Notes: generated by a model from the letters alone, not told the origin. DNA of 64,000 bases from Bathynomus jamesi (GCA_023014485.1 JAJOZX010003212.1:62001-126000); one strand, 5' to 3'. Counted from the first letter of the stretch, positions 12,001 through 20,579 are shown. Made by a program: numbers and translations.

Positions 12001-15000
12001 AAGGATCCCTATGGGAGTAACTAACGGAGCCGCGGCCTTCCAGCGCGTCATGAACGAATTCATATCCTCGAACAACTTATCATCAACATACGCCTACCTC
12101 GACGATCTCACCATCTGCGGAACCACTTGGGAAGAGCACGATGAGAACCTTCGACATTTCTGGGAAGCCGCTAAACGAGTAAATCTGAGTCTAAACAAGG
12201 AAAAATGCAAGCTTTCGATGACATCAGTGCACCTGCTCGGATATTCTATCTCTCATGGCGTATTGCGGCCCGATCCCGAACGCCTCCGGCCACTACAAGA
12301 ACTTCAAACTCCTCGCAACAAGTCGTCTCTACAACGCGTAATCGGACTATTCGCATACTATGCTAAATGGATTCAGAACTATTCCCTCAAGATCAAACCT
12401 CTGCTCAACGTTTCATCATTCCCATTAACTCGCGAGGAAGTATCAACGATCCAAACACTCAAAGATGATATCTCGAAAGCTGTCGTCGGTTCAATCGATG
12501 AAGAACTGCCGTTCACTGTGGAGACGGACGCTTCCTCTTCAGCAATCGGAGCCACCCTCACCCAGAACGGCCGCCCGGTGGCGTTCTTTTCTCGCGCTCT
12601 GAATAACACAGAACGTCGCCATCACATCGTTGAAAAGGAGGCATACGCTGTAATCGAATCCATTCGCAAGTGGAAGCACTTCTTAGCTTATCGACACTTT
12701 ACTGTCGTCACCGACCAGCGGAGCGTATCTTTCATGTTCGATGGAAAAGCTACTGGTCGTATTAAGAACGATAAGATTCTCCGTTGGCGTGTAGAACTAG
12801 CCGGCTACTCATTCACAATAAAATACAGACCGGGCCCCGAGAACCGAGCCGCAGACGCATTGTCGCGATCCTTTTGCGCTGCTACTCCAAGAATATCCCT
12901 CGCCCAGCTGCATGTTAATCTGATACACCCAGGAGTCCGCCGAATGACTCATTTTGTGAGAGCTAGGAACCTACCATTCTCAGTGGATGACATCAAACGA
13001 GTTACGTCGGAATGCCAAACATGCGCTAAATGTAAGCCACAGTACTATAAACCAGAAGTTAGTCACTTAATACGGGCCATGTCCCCGTTTGACCGACTTA
13101 ACATCGACTTTAAAGGCCCGCTTCCGAGCGCAACTTCGCGACCTTACATCCTAACAGTAATCGACGAGTATTCACGCTTTCCTTTTGCCTTCCCGTGCCG
13201 TGATACGAACACGTCAACCGTTATCGCCCGTCTCACCGAGTTATTTTCTACCTTCGGAACTCCCTCTTACATCCACACAGATCGAGGGACATCGTTTATG
13301 TCTTCGGAACTAAAACTGTTCCTAACTAAACATGGTATCGCGACTAGTCGCACAACGCCGTATCACCCCCAAGGAAACGGGCAATGCGAACGTTACAATG
13401 GAATCATCATGAACACCATCAAACTAGCCATAGAAGATCGCGGGTTGCCGATGTCGCAATGGGAGTCCGTCCTACCAGACGCGCTGCACTCGATTAGATC
13501 GCTGCTGTGTACGGCCACGAACGAAACTCCTCACGAGCGTCTATTCACGCACCCGCGGCGTACTTCTACCGGTTCTGCACTACCGACGTGGCTGTCTTCT
13601 CCGGGAACTGTACTCCTTCGCCAATTCATTCGCCGATCCAAGAACGACCCCCTCGTCGAGGAAGTTGAGTTAATTGAGGCAAACCCCAACTACGCGTTTA
13701 TACGGCATCCGAATGGGAGAGAAGATACCGTATCCATCAGGGACCTGGCACCGGCGGGACGTAGCAATACGGATGACACGAATCACTATGAACCCCCCGT
13801 ACCCAGTCCGCCAATCAATTCCACCCCGCTAACGGACGACTCAGAACCCGCTGAGATCCGCCGACACACGGTCCCAACAGCTCCCGTCGAAGCGACTCCA
13901 GTCGAAGTCGAGAGAGGCCCACCTGTGTCAGTAACCTCCGAGACGAGTCCCCCTCTGAGAAGAAGCACTCGAATCAGATACCCAGCTCAACGCCTAAACT
14001 TGTAGACTCTTCTTTCTTCCAAAATATCTTGAACTTGTCGTTTTGTTTCTTACCGTGCAATGTATCACGTATTATAAAAGAAGAGAGGAATGTAATGAGT
14101 CTTTACTAATTATTGTTTTCTGTGTAACAAGTCTTTACTAATTATTGTTTTCTGTGTAACAAGTCTTTACTAATTATTGTTTTCTGTGATCACGTATTAT
14201 AAAAGAAGAGAGGAATGTAATGAGTCTTTACTAATTATTGTTTTCTGTGTAACAAGTCTACTAATTATTGTTTTCTGTGTTTCAGATCTATGCTATGTTT
14301 ATGTTGAATAAAGCCTCAAATTGGCCTTCACTTTATCTTTAGCCCGCTAACAAACGCGGCACCACATAACCCAAAATTAACCAAACCGGTAAAATGTAGG
14401 CCAAAACAACGACAGACGACTGGCCAAGTTTCGCAATTGGGGGACCAAACTTTCTACCCTGGGACCTTAATTCAATAATAACCCAAAATTAACCAAACCG
14501 GTAAAATGTAGGCCAAAAACAACGACAGACGACTGGCCAAGTTTCGCAATTGGGCGACCAAACTTTCTACCCTGGGACCTTAATTCAATAATAACCCAAA
14601 ATTAACCAAACCGGTAAAATGTAGGCCAAACACAACGACAGACGACTGGCCAAGTTTCGCAATTGGGCGACCAAACTTTCTACCCTGGGACCTTAACTCA
14701 ATAATACTCAACCCGTCTAGGCCTAACTTGGGCTACAATTTGCCCAATCAGAACTTTGCCGAAAAATAGTCACTGACTCAGTCTTGGGGTAGAATCCGGT
14801 TCTGAAGGACCATGTTATTTTATTTATTTGTTGGGTTCAAAATCCCAGCTGAGCCGTGAACGGCCAAATTCTAAAGGGCCAGTTCTACCTACAGCCCAAG
14901 TTAAGCTAAAATTAAAACTTACGGATTTGAGATCCTATTAGGTCCTACCTCAGGGTTGCTGACTCGATGCGGGCCTACCTTAGACCTTAGTTACCTGAAT

Positions 15001-16834
15001 TTAATATAAAAACAAAAGGGGTACTATTTATGGTCTTCTTTCTTAACCTTGCAACAACAACGCAACCTGGACTATTGCACGATGCAACAATCTTGTATCT
15101 AAACAACCAAACTGAATTGCAAGAGAGCTCTCTATCAGACCACACCCTGTACATACGACATCCCACAAACGAGTAGAAAGGACGCGCAGCGCCCCAAAAT
15201 GATGCTACCAGAGTCCCAAACACTGATGCCACAAGAGCCCAAAAGTGCTAGCTCTAAATTAAGTGAATTTTTCACTAACCTTACAATTATGAGATGGATA
15301 TATATATACACCTTAACTTAATATATACAAACAATGCTGCATCAATCAGCTTAGTCATCATATCGCCTTGGGACAACAATGGTTCTTCCTCTTCTAGATT
15401 TTCTAACATCAATGACCAATGCCAATGACCAGTCCCAGTCGTATATACCTCAAAATACCGCTTCAAATGAGCCGAGGCCTCTCAACCAGGCCAAACTTAA
15501 TGATCTTACCAGGGATTTAGGACTCTCCAAATTAGCTGCCGAGATCTTGGGCTCACGACTTCGAGAGGACAACTTGCTGGCTCCGGGAACAACATTCTCC
15601 TGGTATAGGAAACGAAAGGAAGAATTCCGCAAGTTTTTTGCAGTGCACGAAAATACCTCTTCCTTAGTGTACTGCTGCAATGTTGAGGGGCTAATCGAAT
15701 CCTTGGGCCTGCCATATAACGCATCAGAATGGAGGCTATTTATAGACTCGTCTAAACGAAGTTTGAAAGCAGTACTTCTCAACATTGGGAAAAGGGTTGC
15801 ATCAGTCCCTGTAGCACATTCCGTACAACTTACTGAGAGCTACGATAACATGAAAATTTTACTGGATGCTCTCGTATACGACCAACATAACTGGAGGATC
15901 TGTGGAGATTTGAAGGTAATACTAATATCATAAGTAAACTATTGCTATTGACTATGTTGTTTTTCCAAAGGTTATTTGAGAGCGTATAAGAACACTTAAC
16001 TTCCCCACAGAAGTGATACAGTCCGATGCATAGATTTTTTTATCTGATAGAACAAATTCTCTAAATTCTTTAAATATTTTCATTTTTTTTCAGATTGTGG
16101 CATTTGTATTGGGAATGCAAGGGGGATACACGAAATACCCATGTTTCCTCTGCAAATGGGATAGCCGAGCGGATGAGAAGCACTATGCACAGCGTGAATG
16201 GGCATCCAGAGAGAATTTTGAACCTGGGTCGCATAATGTCGTTTCAGTGCCCCTTGTACCACCAACAAAAATTTTGCTCCCACCACTTCATATTAAGCTG
16301 GGCTTGATGAAAAATTTCATCAAATCAATGAATAAGGAGGGTTCAGCATTCCGATATCTCGAGAGTAAATTTCCTCATATATCTGATGCTAAACTAAATG
16401 CTGGGGTTTTTGATGGTCCTCAAATTCGAACTTTGATCAAGGATACTCAGTTCGAAAACGCAATGACTCCAACTGAGAAGAATGCCTGGCAGGCATTCAA
16501 ATCAGTTGTCACTGATTTTCTTGGCAAGCGTAGAAGTCCAGAATACGAGTCCGTTGTCGAAAACTTGATGGAAGCTTTCAAAGCTCATGGGTCGCGCATG
16601 TCCATAAAAATGCACTTTTTGTGGTCCCACTTGGACTATTTTCCTGAAAATTGCGGGGATTATAGTGAGGAACAGGGTGAACGATTTCACCAAGATATCA
16701 AAATAATGGAAGAGAGGTACCAGGGAAACTGGGATATCAATATGCTGGCGGACTATTGCTGGTGTTTGAAGCGAGACGTGCCCGAAGAAAAACACAGACG
16801 GAAAGCCAAAAAAACTTCATTCCTTCCTCAATAA
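3074..16834 (+). CDS. Putative DDE-type transposase (561 aa, three exons, BEL inserted in exon 2)
   Basis: The exons are 3074-3377, 3778-3916 continuing at 15414-15915, and 16094-16834, with GT donors and CAG acceptors. The total is 1686 nt, 561 codons plus stop, with no internal stop. Exon 1 has a Cys-rich putative zinc-binding region (CYICG near residue 13, HMCCKTC, CYFCM). Residues 259 (LFIDSSK), 313 (ICGDLK) and 511 (GERFHQD) form a D-D-E-like set, with CFLC at 332-335 after the second Asp, as in the C-x2-C or C-x2-H inserts of CMC and hAT enzymes. I know this as a multicopy arthropod family lacking a functional name. Transposase function is inference from motif spacing and the surrounding inverted repeats. 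A polyadenylation signal AATAAA overlaps the stop codon. The only lesion is the BEL insertion, which carries a perfect duplication. Confidence 0.78.
3583..3651. repeat. Perfect 34-bp inverted repeat in intron 1 of the DDE-like gene
   Basis: The segment from gtatattttctttc to attgtccc is followed after two bases by its exact reverse complement. It lies in the intron between exons 1 and 2 of the 561-residue gene and can fold into a long stem. It resembles no terminal repeat seen elsewhere in the window. An assembly or replication snap-back artefact is possible. Confidence 0.8.
3917..4510 (-). repeat. BEL/Pao 3' LTR
   Basis: The 594-bp repeat begins tgttattttatttatttg and ends gattttctaaca on the plus strand, i.e. 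TG...CA in either direction. Immediately inside it, 4511-4519 on the minus strand reads ggtggggag, a plausible polypurine tract. Differences from the 14813 copy are t/c near 4153, a/g near 4256, one TA unit near 4395 and a/g near 4434. Confidence 0.92.
4239..4958 (-). pseudogene. BEL/Pao integrase C-terminal (DUF5641-like) region
   Basis: The minus-strand translation contains RRFRYLEELQDQLWKRWQMEY, then GEVVLIGDERPRQCWKLGII, then GRKLKRPIQKLYALE. This is the conserved tail that follows the integrase core in BEL/Pao polyproteins (W-x-x-W, V-L-I-x-D, x-W-x-x-G-x-I). The frame runs on into the 3' LTR. In the original polyprotein it was joined to the core at 4973-5263, and a frame break now separates them. 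Confidence 0.8.
4973..5758 (-). pseudogene. BEL/Pao integrase (zinc-binding and core), frameshifted
   Basis: Three overlapping minus-strand frames cover the integrase. 5459-5758 has the H-H-C-C module (H near GVREVI, CVVCKRW) and the first catalytic Asp in DVVGVDFAEP. 5257-5496 carries YICLFTCATTRAIHFE and the KRFVNEG helix. 4973-5263 has PWWGGFWERLVRSVK and the CEVEAMVNSRPIT motif typical of Pao elements. Single-base slips separate the frames, so no functional integrase can be read. Confidence 0.85.
5722..7762 (-). pseudogene. BEL/Pao reverse transcriptase and RNase H, frameshifted
   Basis: Minus-strand pieces in order are 7454-7762 (YLPHHAVVRRDKTTTKLRVVFDGSAK, the Pao RT start), 7165-7530 (TADVKQAFLRIKL, then RYLWVD), 6756-7193 (WTKRTALSLASKVFDPLGFLAPF, the A17-type segment) and 5722-6765 (LHIFCDASEEAYA and YYWTDSTIVWHWL, the RNase H Asp residues). 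The catalytic YVDD box near 7180 is interrupted by a frame slip, so this copy cannot encode an active enzyme. Domain order and motifs are those of BEL/Pao. Confidence 0.9.
8054..8392 (-). pseudogene. BEL/Pao protease (DUF1758-like) region
   Basis: The minus-strand frame contains ISGFGGSVQNRTK, then VQAVEIEELCAPV, then ISLLIGADYYWDFITG. The final LLIGADYYWD is the conserved second half of Pao-type retropepsins. The upstream D-S/T-G active-site segment near 8420-8450 is displaced into another frame (LFDSGSQ-like, ahead of CSFLRPEFPEN-like residues), so the enzyme is broken. Confidence 0.75.
8400..9818 (-). pseudogene. BEL/Pao gag with zinc knuckles, degenerate
   Basis: A likely start is the ATG at 9818 (MSASELNKFKKGEAPTK). 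Around 9270-9400 the minus strand encodes a DUF1759-type core: FQSAVHS, VEKFNYLQSLLEGEA, YNVAWDILKKRFG. 8701-9048 gives ECIFCEGNHKSYKCEVAEAL, a first C-C-H-C knuckle, and 8477-8671 gives GHRARFCKFKILCKKCHGRHQPLLC with further knuckles. Several indels break the frame. In the family this protein forms the particle that packages the element RNA. Confidence 0.78.
10113..10265 (+). repeat. Gypsy 5' LTR (153 bp)
   Basis: The LTR contains two direct copies of a 32-34-bp motif (aagtctttactaattattg, then ttttctgtg), then the polyadenylation-like gttgaataaagcc, and ends in caccaca. It differs from the last 151 bp of the 3' LTR by one 2-bp deletion and one t/c change. Confidence 0.9.
10348..14005 (+). 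CDS. Gypsy Gag-Pol polyprotein, nearly intact (one frame slip)
   Basis: The first frame runs 10348-11865 and holds Gag (residues 1-190), two CCHC knuckles (CFFCGSRRHPRSRC near 223, CAKCEKTGHWAKVC near 242) and the retropepsin LLDTGSSDNFI near 310. The second frame, 11792-14005, continues RT (YLDD near 12093), RNase H (VETDASSSAIGATL), the integrase H-H-C-C zinc module and the catalytic D-D-E core (NIDFKGPLP, IHTDRGTSF, NGQCERYNG). The frames meet in a run of 11 A at 11778-11788. Ten would keep one continuous frame, so this looks like a homopolymer indel in RT rather than a programmed gag-pol shift. The rest is open, so the insertion is young. Confidence 0.9.
14077..14366 (+). repeat. Gypsy 3' LTR with duplicated polypurine tract
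   Basis: The expected polypurine tract aaaagaagagaggaa lies directly before an LTR start at 14091. A second copy of cacgtattataaaagaagagaggaa followed by tgtaatgagtc recurs at about 14190-14216. Thus the LTR start and the tract are tandemly duplicated, and the block between them carries three copies of the aagtctttactaattattg motif. The 5' LTR matches only the distal part, 14216-14366. Confidence 0.88.
14795..14812 (-). promoter_or_regulatory. BEL/Pao primer-binding site
   Basis: Directly inside the 5' LTR (minus strand) the sequence reads tggtccttcagaaccgga. A TGG start immediately after the LTR matches the CCA end of a tRNA primer. The tRNA species cannot be named with certainty. Confidence 0.65.
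14813..15408 (-). repeat. BEL/Pao 5' LTR
   Basis: This is the 596-bp near-identical copy of 3917-4510. It is followed by the target duplication tcaat (15409-15413), after which exon 2 of the interrupted DDE-like gene resumes in the correct frame. Confidence 0.92.
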
Positions 16835-17121
16835 ACTTTTTTCCATATTCATTGTATGAATAAAAGTATTTATTCACACAATGTTTTCATTTTTTCACGA
16901 GTGTTCTTATAATATTACTCGTATCTACAGTGTTTAAGCTAAAAAAATCAATAAATTTGGGGATAAAATTGGACTTATAATAAATGGCCAATAGAGAAAA
17001 AACCTGACCTGATTGAGGAAAACCAATGTCATTTTCGAATTCAGCATGGTCGAACTATATAATATGAGTTGAAAAAACCCTCACAGCAGACAAAAAAATT
17101 CATATGCATACCAGTGAATTA

Positions 17122-17645
17122 TCGCAAATTATTAAAAAGTCCAGACTGTGTTGGTGTGTTTGTTTTCACTGCAAAGAAGCTCATGTGGGTGCTGAAGCCA
17201 AATGGTCAGAGTTGGGATGGACTATTTTCGTGATATTATTCTATCCCAGCATGTCATTCCTTTTCTAAGAAACCCAAACAATGTTATGGATGTCGATCAG
17301 GTCACACTTCTGCACGATAAGGCCCCCTGCTTTAAGGCATTAGCCACTCAACAGTTGTTGCGGAACCATGAGATCGATTTCTTTGGAAATGAAGAATGGC
17401 CAGGAAATTCTCCTGACCTGAACGTCTGTGAACACATTGGATCAGTTATAAAGGACAAAGTTGAATGTCTCTTGTTTCAAGAACCTGCAACAAATCGATT
17501 TTCGAAGGATACAATGACGCAACACATTAAAACTGTTTTAGCAAATTTGCGTAACGATCAAGATCTATTCACGTCACTTTTGGCAAGCTACTCAAAGCGA
17601 ATTCAGGCTGTCTTGGAAGCCAATGGCGGGAACACCAAGTTTTAA
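17122..17645 (+). pseudogene. Tc1/mariner transposase, C-terminal part
   Basis: After the second target duplication the frame resumes with RKLLKSPDCVGVFVF and AKKLMWVLKPNGQSWDG. A 2-base loss near 17217 then shifts it into YFRDIILSQHVIPFLRN, TLLHDKAPCFKAL (second catalytic Asp) and WPGNSPDLNVCEHIGS (third acidic residue). The stop is at 17645, 115 bp from the right end. It belongs with 2242-2825. The mobilising family is Tc1/mariner-like, with an unusual LLHDKAPCFK variant of the second motif. Confidence 0.85.
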
Positions 17646-17939
17646 TTGTTTCTCATTAAATGCAGGATTAAATTCTCTTTTGTAAGGTATGTTTAGTTTT
17701 ACTGTACCTCTAATGGTTTAGGCCATGGGCGGGGGGGGGCTAAGGTTTATTGGAGCCCCGTATTATACACACATGAAATTTTGTAATCAAATTATTTCCC
17801 TGAGTATATAATTGTCTTTGTTGTCTCATGATATCACATTATTAAATGTGGAACTGATGAATGTGGCACAAGAGTTAACGAAAAATAGAGTGGAACAAGC
17901 GGTAGCTCGCTATCGCTCGCGACCGTTGTACAACTTGGC

Positions 17940-18400
17940 CCTCCGGGCAGGTAGCCCTCCGGGCGGGTAGCACTGTGTTCCAGCTACAAAATTTTATAAA
18001 ACGCCATTACCCCCACCCCCTCTCCCCATTACCCACTCCCCCATTACCCCCACACACAAGCAAAAAACGCCATTACCCATTACCCCCACCCCTCTCCCCA
18101 TTACCCCCCAATTACCCAACCCCCTCCCCCATTACCCCCCAATTACCCAACCCCCTCCCCCACTACCCCCGGGCGGGTAGCTTGGCACTCCGTGCGGGTA
18201 GCACTGTGATCCAGCTACAAAATTTAAAAAAAACGCCATTACCCCCCCCCTCTCCCCCATTAACTCCCCCCCCCCCAGTCCCCCATTACCCCCACACACA
18301 AGTAAAAAACGCCATTACCCCCATTACCCCCACACACAAGTAAAAAACGCCATTACCCCCATTACCCCACCCCATCCCCCATTACCCCTGGGCGGGTAGC
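17940..18400. repeat. C-rich minisatellite (ccattaccccc words)
   Basis: Repeated words of the form ccattacccccac are interspersed with aaaaaacgccatta and acacacaagtaaaaaacg. A longer module, gggtagcactgtgttccagc followed by tacaaaattt, recurs at about 17968 and 18196, so a higher-order unit near 225 bp exists. The extreme C bias of one strand is unlike the AT-rich surroundings. The open frames across it are proline-rich artefacts. Confidence 0.8.
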
Positions 18401-19018
18401 AGTATATGTCATACAATGTGAAGCTCAAGATTTTCACGGGTGCGTTCTTTTCTGTAGTTTTATCGCGGTGCTGGGGCCTTCGGACCCAGTAATTGTGACC
18501 TAGGACCGGGAAACTTGACAGAGCACATCGGCAGCTCATGGGCTATCAGTTGGTGGTGGTTGCAGAATTTTCCGATGTGCCGTTTAGTCTGTGCACGGTT
18601 CCGAAGAAAACGGACAGACACACACAGACAAATTTTAGCTCAATAGTACAGTATATAGGATGGAAGCGGTTTGTGAGGTGTGTAAATGGAGACGTTGATC
18701 TCGCCTGACATACCTCCAATTTTATCATGAAACCAATCACTGGCGATCCTTTGTGTGTAATTAATTTTTTAGCGTTTTCGGTCCCCAAGGCAAGCGTCAT
18801 TCCCACTCCATTGAGAATGAGAAATAGGTTCTTAGATAATGTCATGTAAACGGAGCGGACCTACATCTTTACGTTAGGTCTGAACCACGAGTTGCTACAT
18901 TATATGAGTGCAGAGAACGGTTATCCATCCAAGTCGCTTAATCTCGTTGATATAGCGGGAAGCTGTGTAGCGACGTGTCCGCGACGTAGCCCGACAAATA
19001 ATTGAGATATGACTAAAA
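18400..19018. other. Unassigned noncoding sequence
   Basis: No recognisable gene or terminal repeats. The composition is less AT-rich than the flanks. Short frames have no recognised motif. Confidence 0.4.
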
Positions 19019-19954
19019 CAGAGCTGGGCAATAAATACATTGAATGTATTTAAATACTAAATACTAAATACATGGGAGAAATGTATTTAAATACTAAATA
19101 CTAAATACATTTTACGAATGTATTTAGATACTAAATACAAAATACATCAATTGTATTTAAATACATTTGTAAATACATTTTAAATACATACAAATTTTAA
19201 CATATGCATTCACTAATTCATGAGTAACAACAATATAAAATGCTTGATAAAGGATAAAGAAATAGTACAATCTAATTTCCGATTATATATTTCCCTTTTT
19301 AGAACAAAACAAAAACAAAAGAACTTAGAACTTACGATGTTCAACCAGTGACATATTATACTCATTATATCATTGCAAAATGAGTAACAATTAATGAGTA
19401 GATGAGACATAAACGTAAACATAAGACGTAAACATAAACATAAGGCACCTTACGAATTCTCTTTTATTTCACGGTTGCTGCGGATCAAAACCAATCTTTC
19501 AAAAGTTTTGTCTGAAAGAGAGTTTCTTTTGGGAGTCAAAGTGATTCCCGCGAATGAGAATATTCGCTCAACTGGTGCCGAAGATGGTAATGTCGTGTTA
19601 TAGCGGAGGAACAGTCTTTTTATGAGAGGATGTTTTCCCAAACTGTTGATGGTCCGATCGGAATCTTGTAGAAATGCCAATACATTCATGTCTGCAGATG
19701 GTATGGTGCAATAGAGGACCTCGAAGACGAAGAGTTGTACTGTGCTAGTACAGAACGTGTATTAAACCAGTAAAAGTATTTACGTTTTTATATTTTGAGT
19801 ATTTAAATACATTGTATTTAAATACTCATTAAAGTATTTAAATACTATATTTAAATACATGAAAAACAATGTATTTATAAATACAGTTCTAAATACACAA
19901 ATGTATTTAAATACGTATTTAAATACAAATGTATTTAAATACTGCCCAGCTCTG
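19019..19954 (-). mobile_element. hAT deletion derivative with transposase remnant, perfect 8-bp TSD
   Basis: The ends cagagctgggca and tgcccagctctg, with gactaaaa duplicated at 19011-19018 and 19955-19962, mark a hAT insertion. Subterminal regions are packed with gtatttaaatac words identical in style to the 1515-2006 copy. The interior keeps the last part of a hAT transposase on the minus strand, showing what the short MITE family derives from. Confidence 0.93.
19450..19689 (-). pseudogene. hAT transposase C-terminal dimerisation region
   Basis: The minus strand reads [20 protein letters not shown], then [20 protein letters not shown] and [10 protein letters not shown]. This is the hAT dimerisation domain, with its [11 protein letters not shown] core and the following L-x-x-L/I-x-x-N. 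Only about 80 residues survive. It lies wholly inside the 19019-19954 element. Confidence 0.88.
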
Positions 19955-20191
19955 GACTAAAATCATACATATGTTAGTCGTAAGCACACTCAACATTTCG
20001 TGCTGAATTTATTGGGAAATATTCTACTATACTAAACATTATGATAAGCACAAGAAAACATAGAACCAAAACTTACCTGTTACTAGTCAGACCATGCTTG
20101 CACAAAATTAAAATTTTCTGTTAAAAATCGTCTGTATGAAATTATTTACGTGTTATAATGCGAACGTGGACCGACTAGATATATACATATA

Positions 20192-20579
20192 CATGTATGT
20201 CCAGGAAGTCCCTGGCAACTCGACAAAGACATAATTTTAAAATTTTTGGTAAGTAGGAAGAACTACTAAGCAAAGGATTTATTATCATATCAAATAAATG
20301 CCAAAAAAACACAAGCACATATTGGTATTAATCATACGGATTGACTCGAAGACCACTAACTTCAACATATAAATTAGTCTTCTCCAAGTGCGACGTGAAA
20401 TGGCAAAGAGTTGGTCTGGCGTAATGGCTTAAGATCATCAATAGTGCGTGGAATGGCAGCATAAATGTTTGGTTTTATAATGCCCCAGAGCGCATTGTCA
20501 CAAGAAGTCAGATCTGGGCTGTGAGGATAATAATATAATGCACCCAAACAGAATTGCCAGGGACTTCCTGGACACCCTG
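20192..20579 (-). mobile_element. Mariner-like remnant (tgtccaggaagtccctggc ends)
   Basis: The ends tgtccaggaagtccctggca are inverted repeats at about 20198 and 20573, with TA flanks. The minus strand between encodes a shred of transposase, YPHSPDLTSCDNALWGIIK, followed by IPRTIDDL, matching the S-P-D-L-x-x-x-D-x-x-L-W-G catalytic region. It is about 388 bp and non-autonomous. Confidence 0.75.

Larger units (their letters stand above)
10113..14366 (+). mobile_element. Ty3/gypsy LTR retrotransposon inserted in the BEL leader
   Basis: The 5' LTR is 10113-10265 and the 3' LTR ends at 14366. Both begin tgtaatgagtc and end ggcaccaca, and 5-bp duplications taacc lie at 10108-10112 and 14367-14371. 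The order gag, protease, RT, RNase H, integrase identifies Ty3/gypsy. The total is 4254 bp. It is the innermost and youngest layer of the nest. No TGG-starting primer site follows the 5' LTR (the sequence is atttattcaaca), so priming may differ from the usual tRNA 3'-end mode. Confidence 0.93.
9939..14705. repeat. About 117-bp tandem repeat array in the BEL/Pao 5' leader, split by the gypsy
   Basis: Units contain accaaaccggtaaaatgtagg, then acgacagacgactggcc, then caaactttctaccctggg and ccttaattcaataataaccc. About one and a half units lie at 9939-10112 and three at 14367-14705. The gypsy element sits between them and its taacc duplication is part of the repeat. The array lies between the primer-binding side of the 5' LTR and gag, so it is untranslated leader of the BEL element. 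Confidence 0.85.
3917..15408 (-). mobile_element. BEL/Pao LTR retrotransposon, recent insertion, itself split by a gypsy element
   Basis: The two LTRs (3917-4510 and 14813-15408) are flanked by identical tcaat (3912-3916 and 15409-15413). Transcription is on the minus strand, so the 5' LTR is the one at high coordinates. The coding order on the minus strand is gag, protease, reverse transcriptase, RNase H, integrase, as in BEL/Pao. Subtracting the gypsy at 10113-14366 leaves about 7.2 kb, a typical size. The LTRs differ by about three substitutions and one 2-bp indel, so the insertion is young. It interrupts exon 2 of the DDE-like gene. Confidence 0.93.
2826..17116 (+). mobile_element. 2.79-kb DNA transposon of unassigned superfamily (CACTGGTATGCAT ends)
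   Basis: The left end CACTGGTATGCATC at 2826 is mirrored by ATGCATACCAGTG ending at 17116. Weaker homology continues inward (caattttgctgtcaagggtttt against aatttttttgtctgctgtgagggtttttt in reverse). The flanks are catta (2821-2825) and aatta (17117-17121), an apparent 5-bp target duplication with one mismatch. Removing the element and one duplicate rejoins the mariner transposase in frame. Without the BEL insertion it measures about 2794 bp. It carries one three-exon plus-strand gene. CACTG termini recall CACTA/CMC elements, but those usually make 2-4-bp duplications; 5 bp with CAC ends recalls Transib. The assignment is open. Confidence 0.82.
2098..17760 (+). mobile_element. Tc1/mariner-superfamily transposon, split by nested insertions
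   Basis: The terminal inverted repeats are aggggttccaaaaaacctt at the left and, read in reverse, cggggctccaataaacctt at the right, both running on into tagcccccc. TA dinucleotides flank both ends (2096-2097 and 17761-17762). Subtracting the inner transposon at 2826-17116 and one copy of its 5-bp target duplication leaves about 1.37 kb, a normal mariner size. The transposase is coded on the plus strand in two separated pieces. This is the outermost and therefore oldest layer of the nest. Confidence 0.9.

Noticed and set aside
9939..14705. Host satellite array
   Set aside because: The units lie strictly between the BEL 5' LTR and gag and are split only by the gypsy, so they belong to the BEL leader.
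3917..15408. Endogenous retrovirus with an envelope gene
   Set aside because: No envelope-like frame exists after the integrase; the coding order and motifs are those of a BEL/Pao retrotransposon.
17975..18343. Proline-rich open frame
   Set aside because: It is created by the C-rich minisatellite and has no other sequence content.
17940..18400. CRISPR-like array
   Set aside because: No constant repeat with unique spacers of fixed length; the pattern is a minisatellite in a eukaryotic genome.
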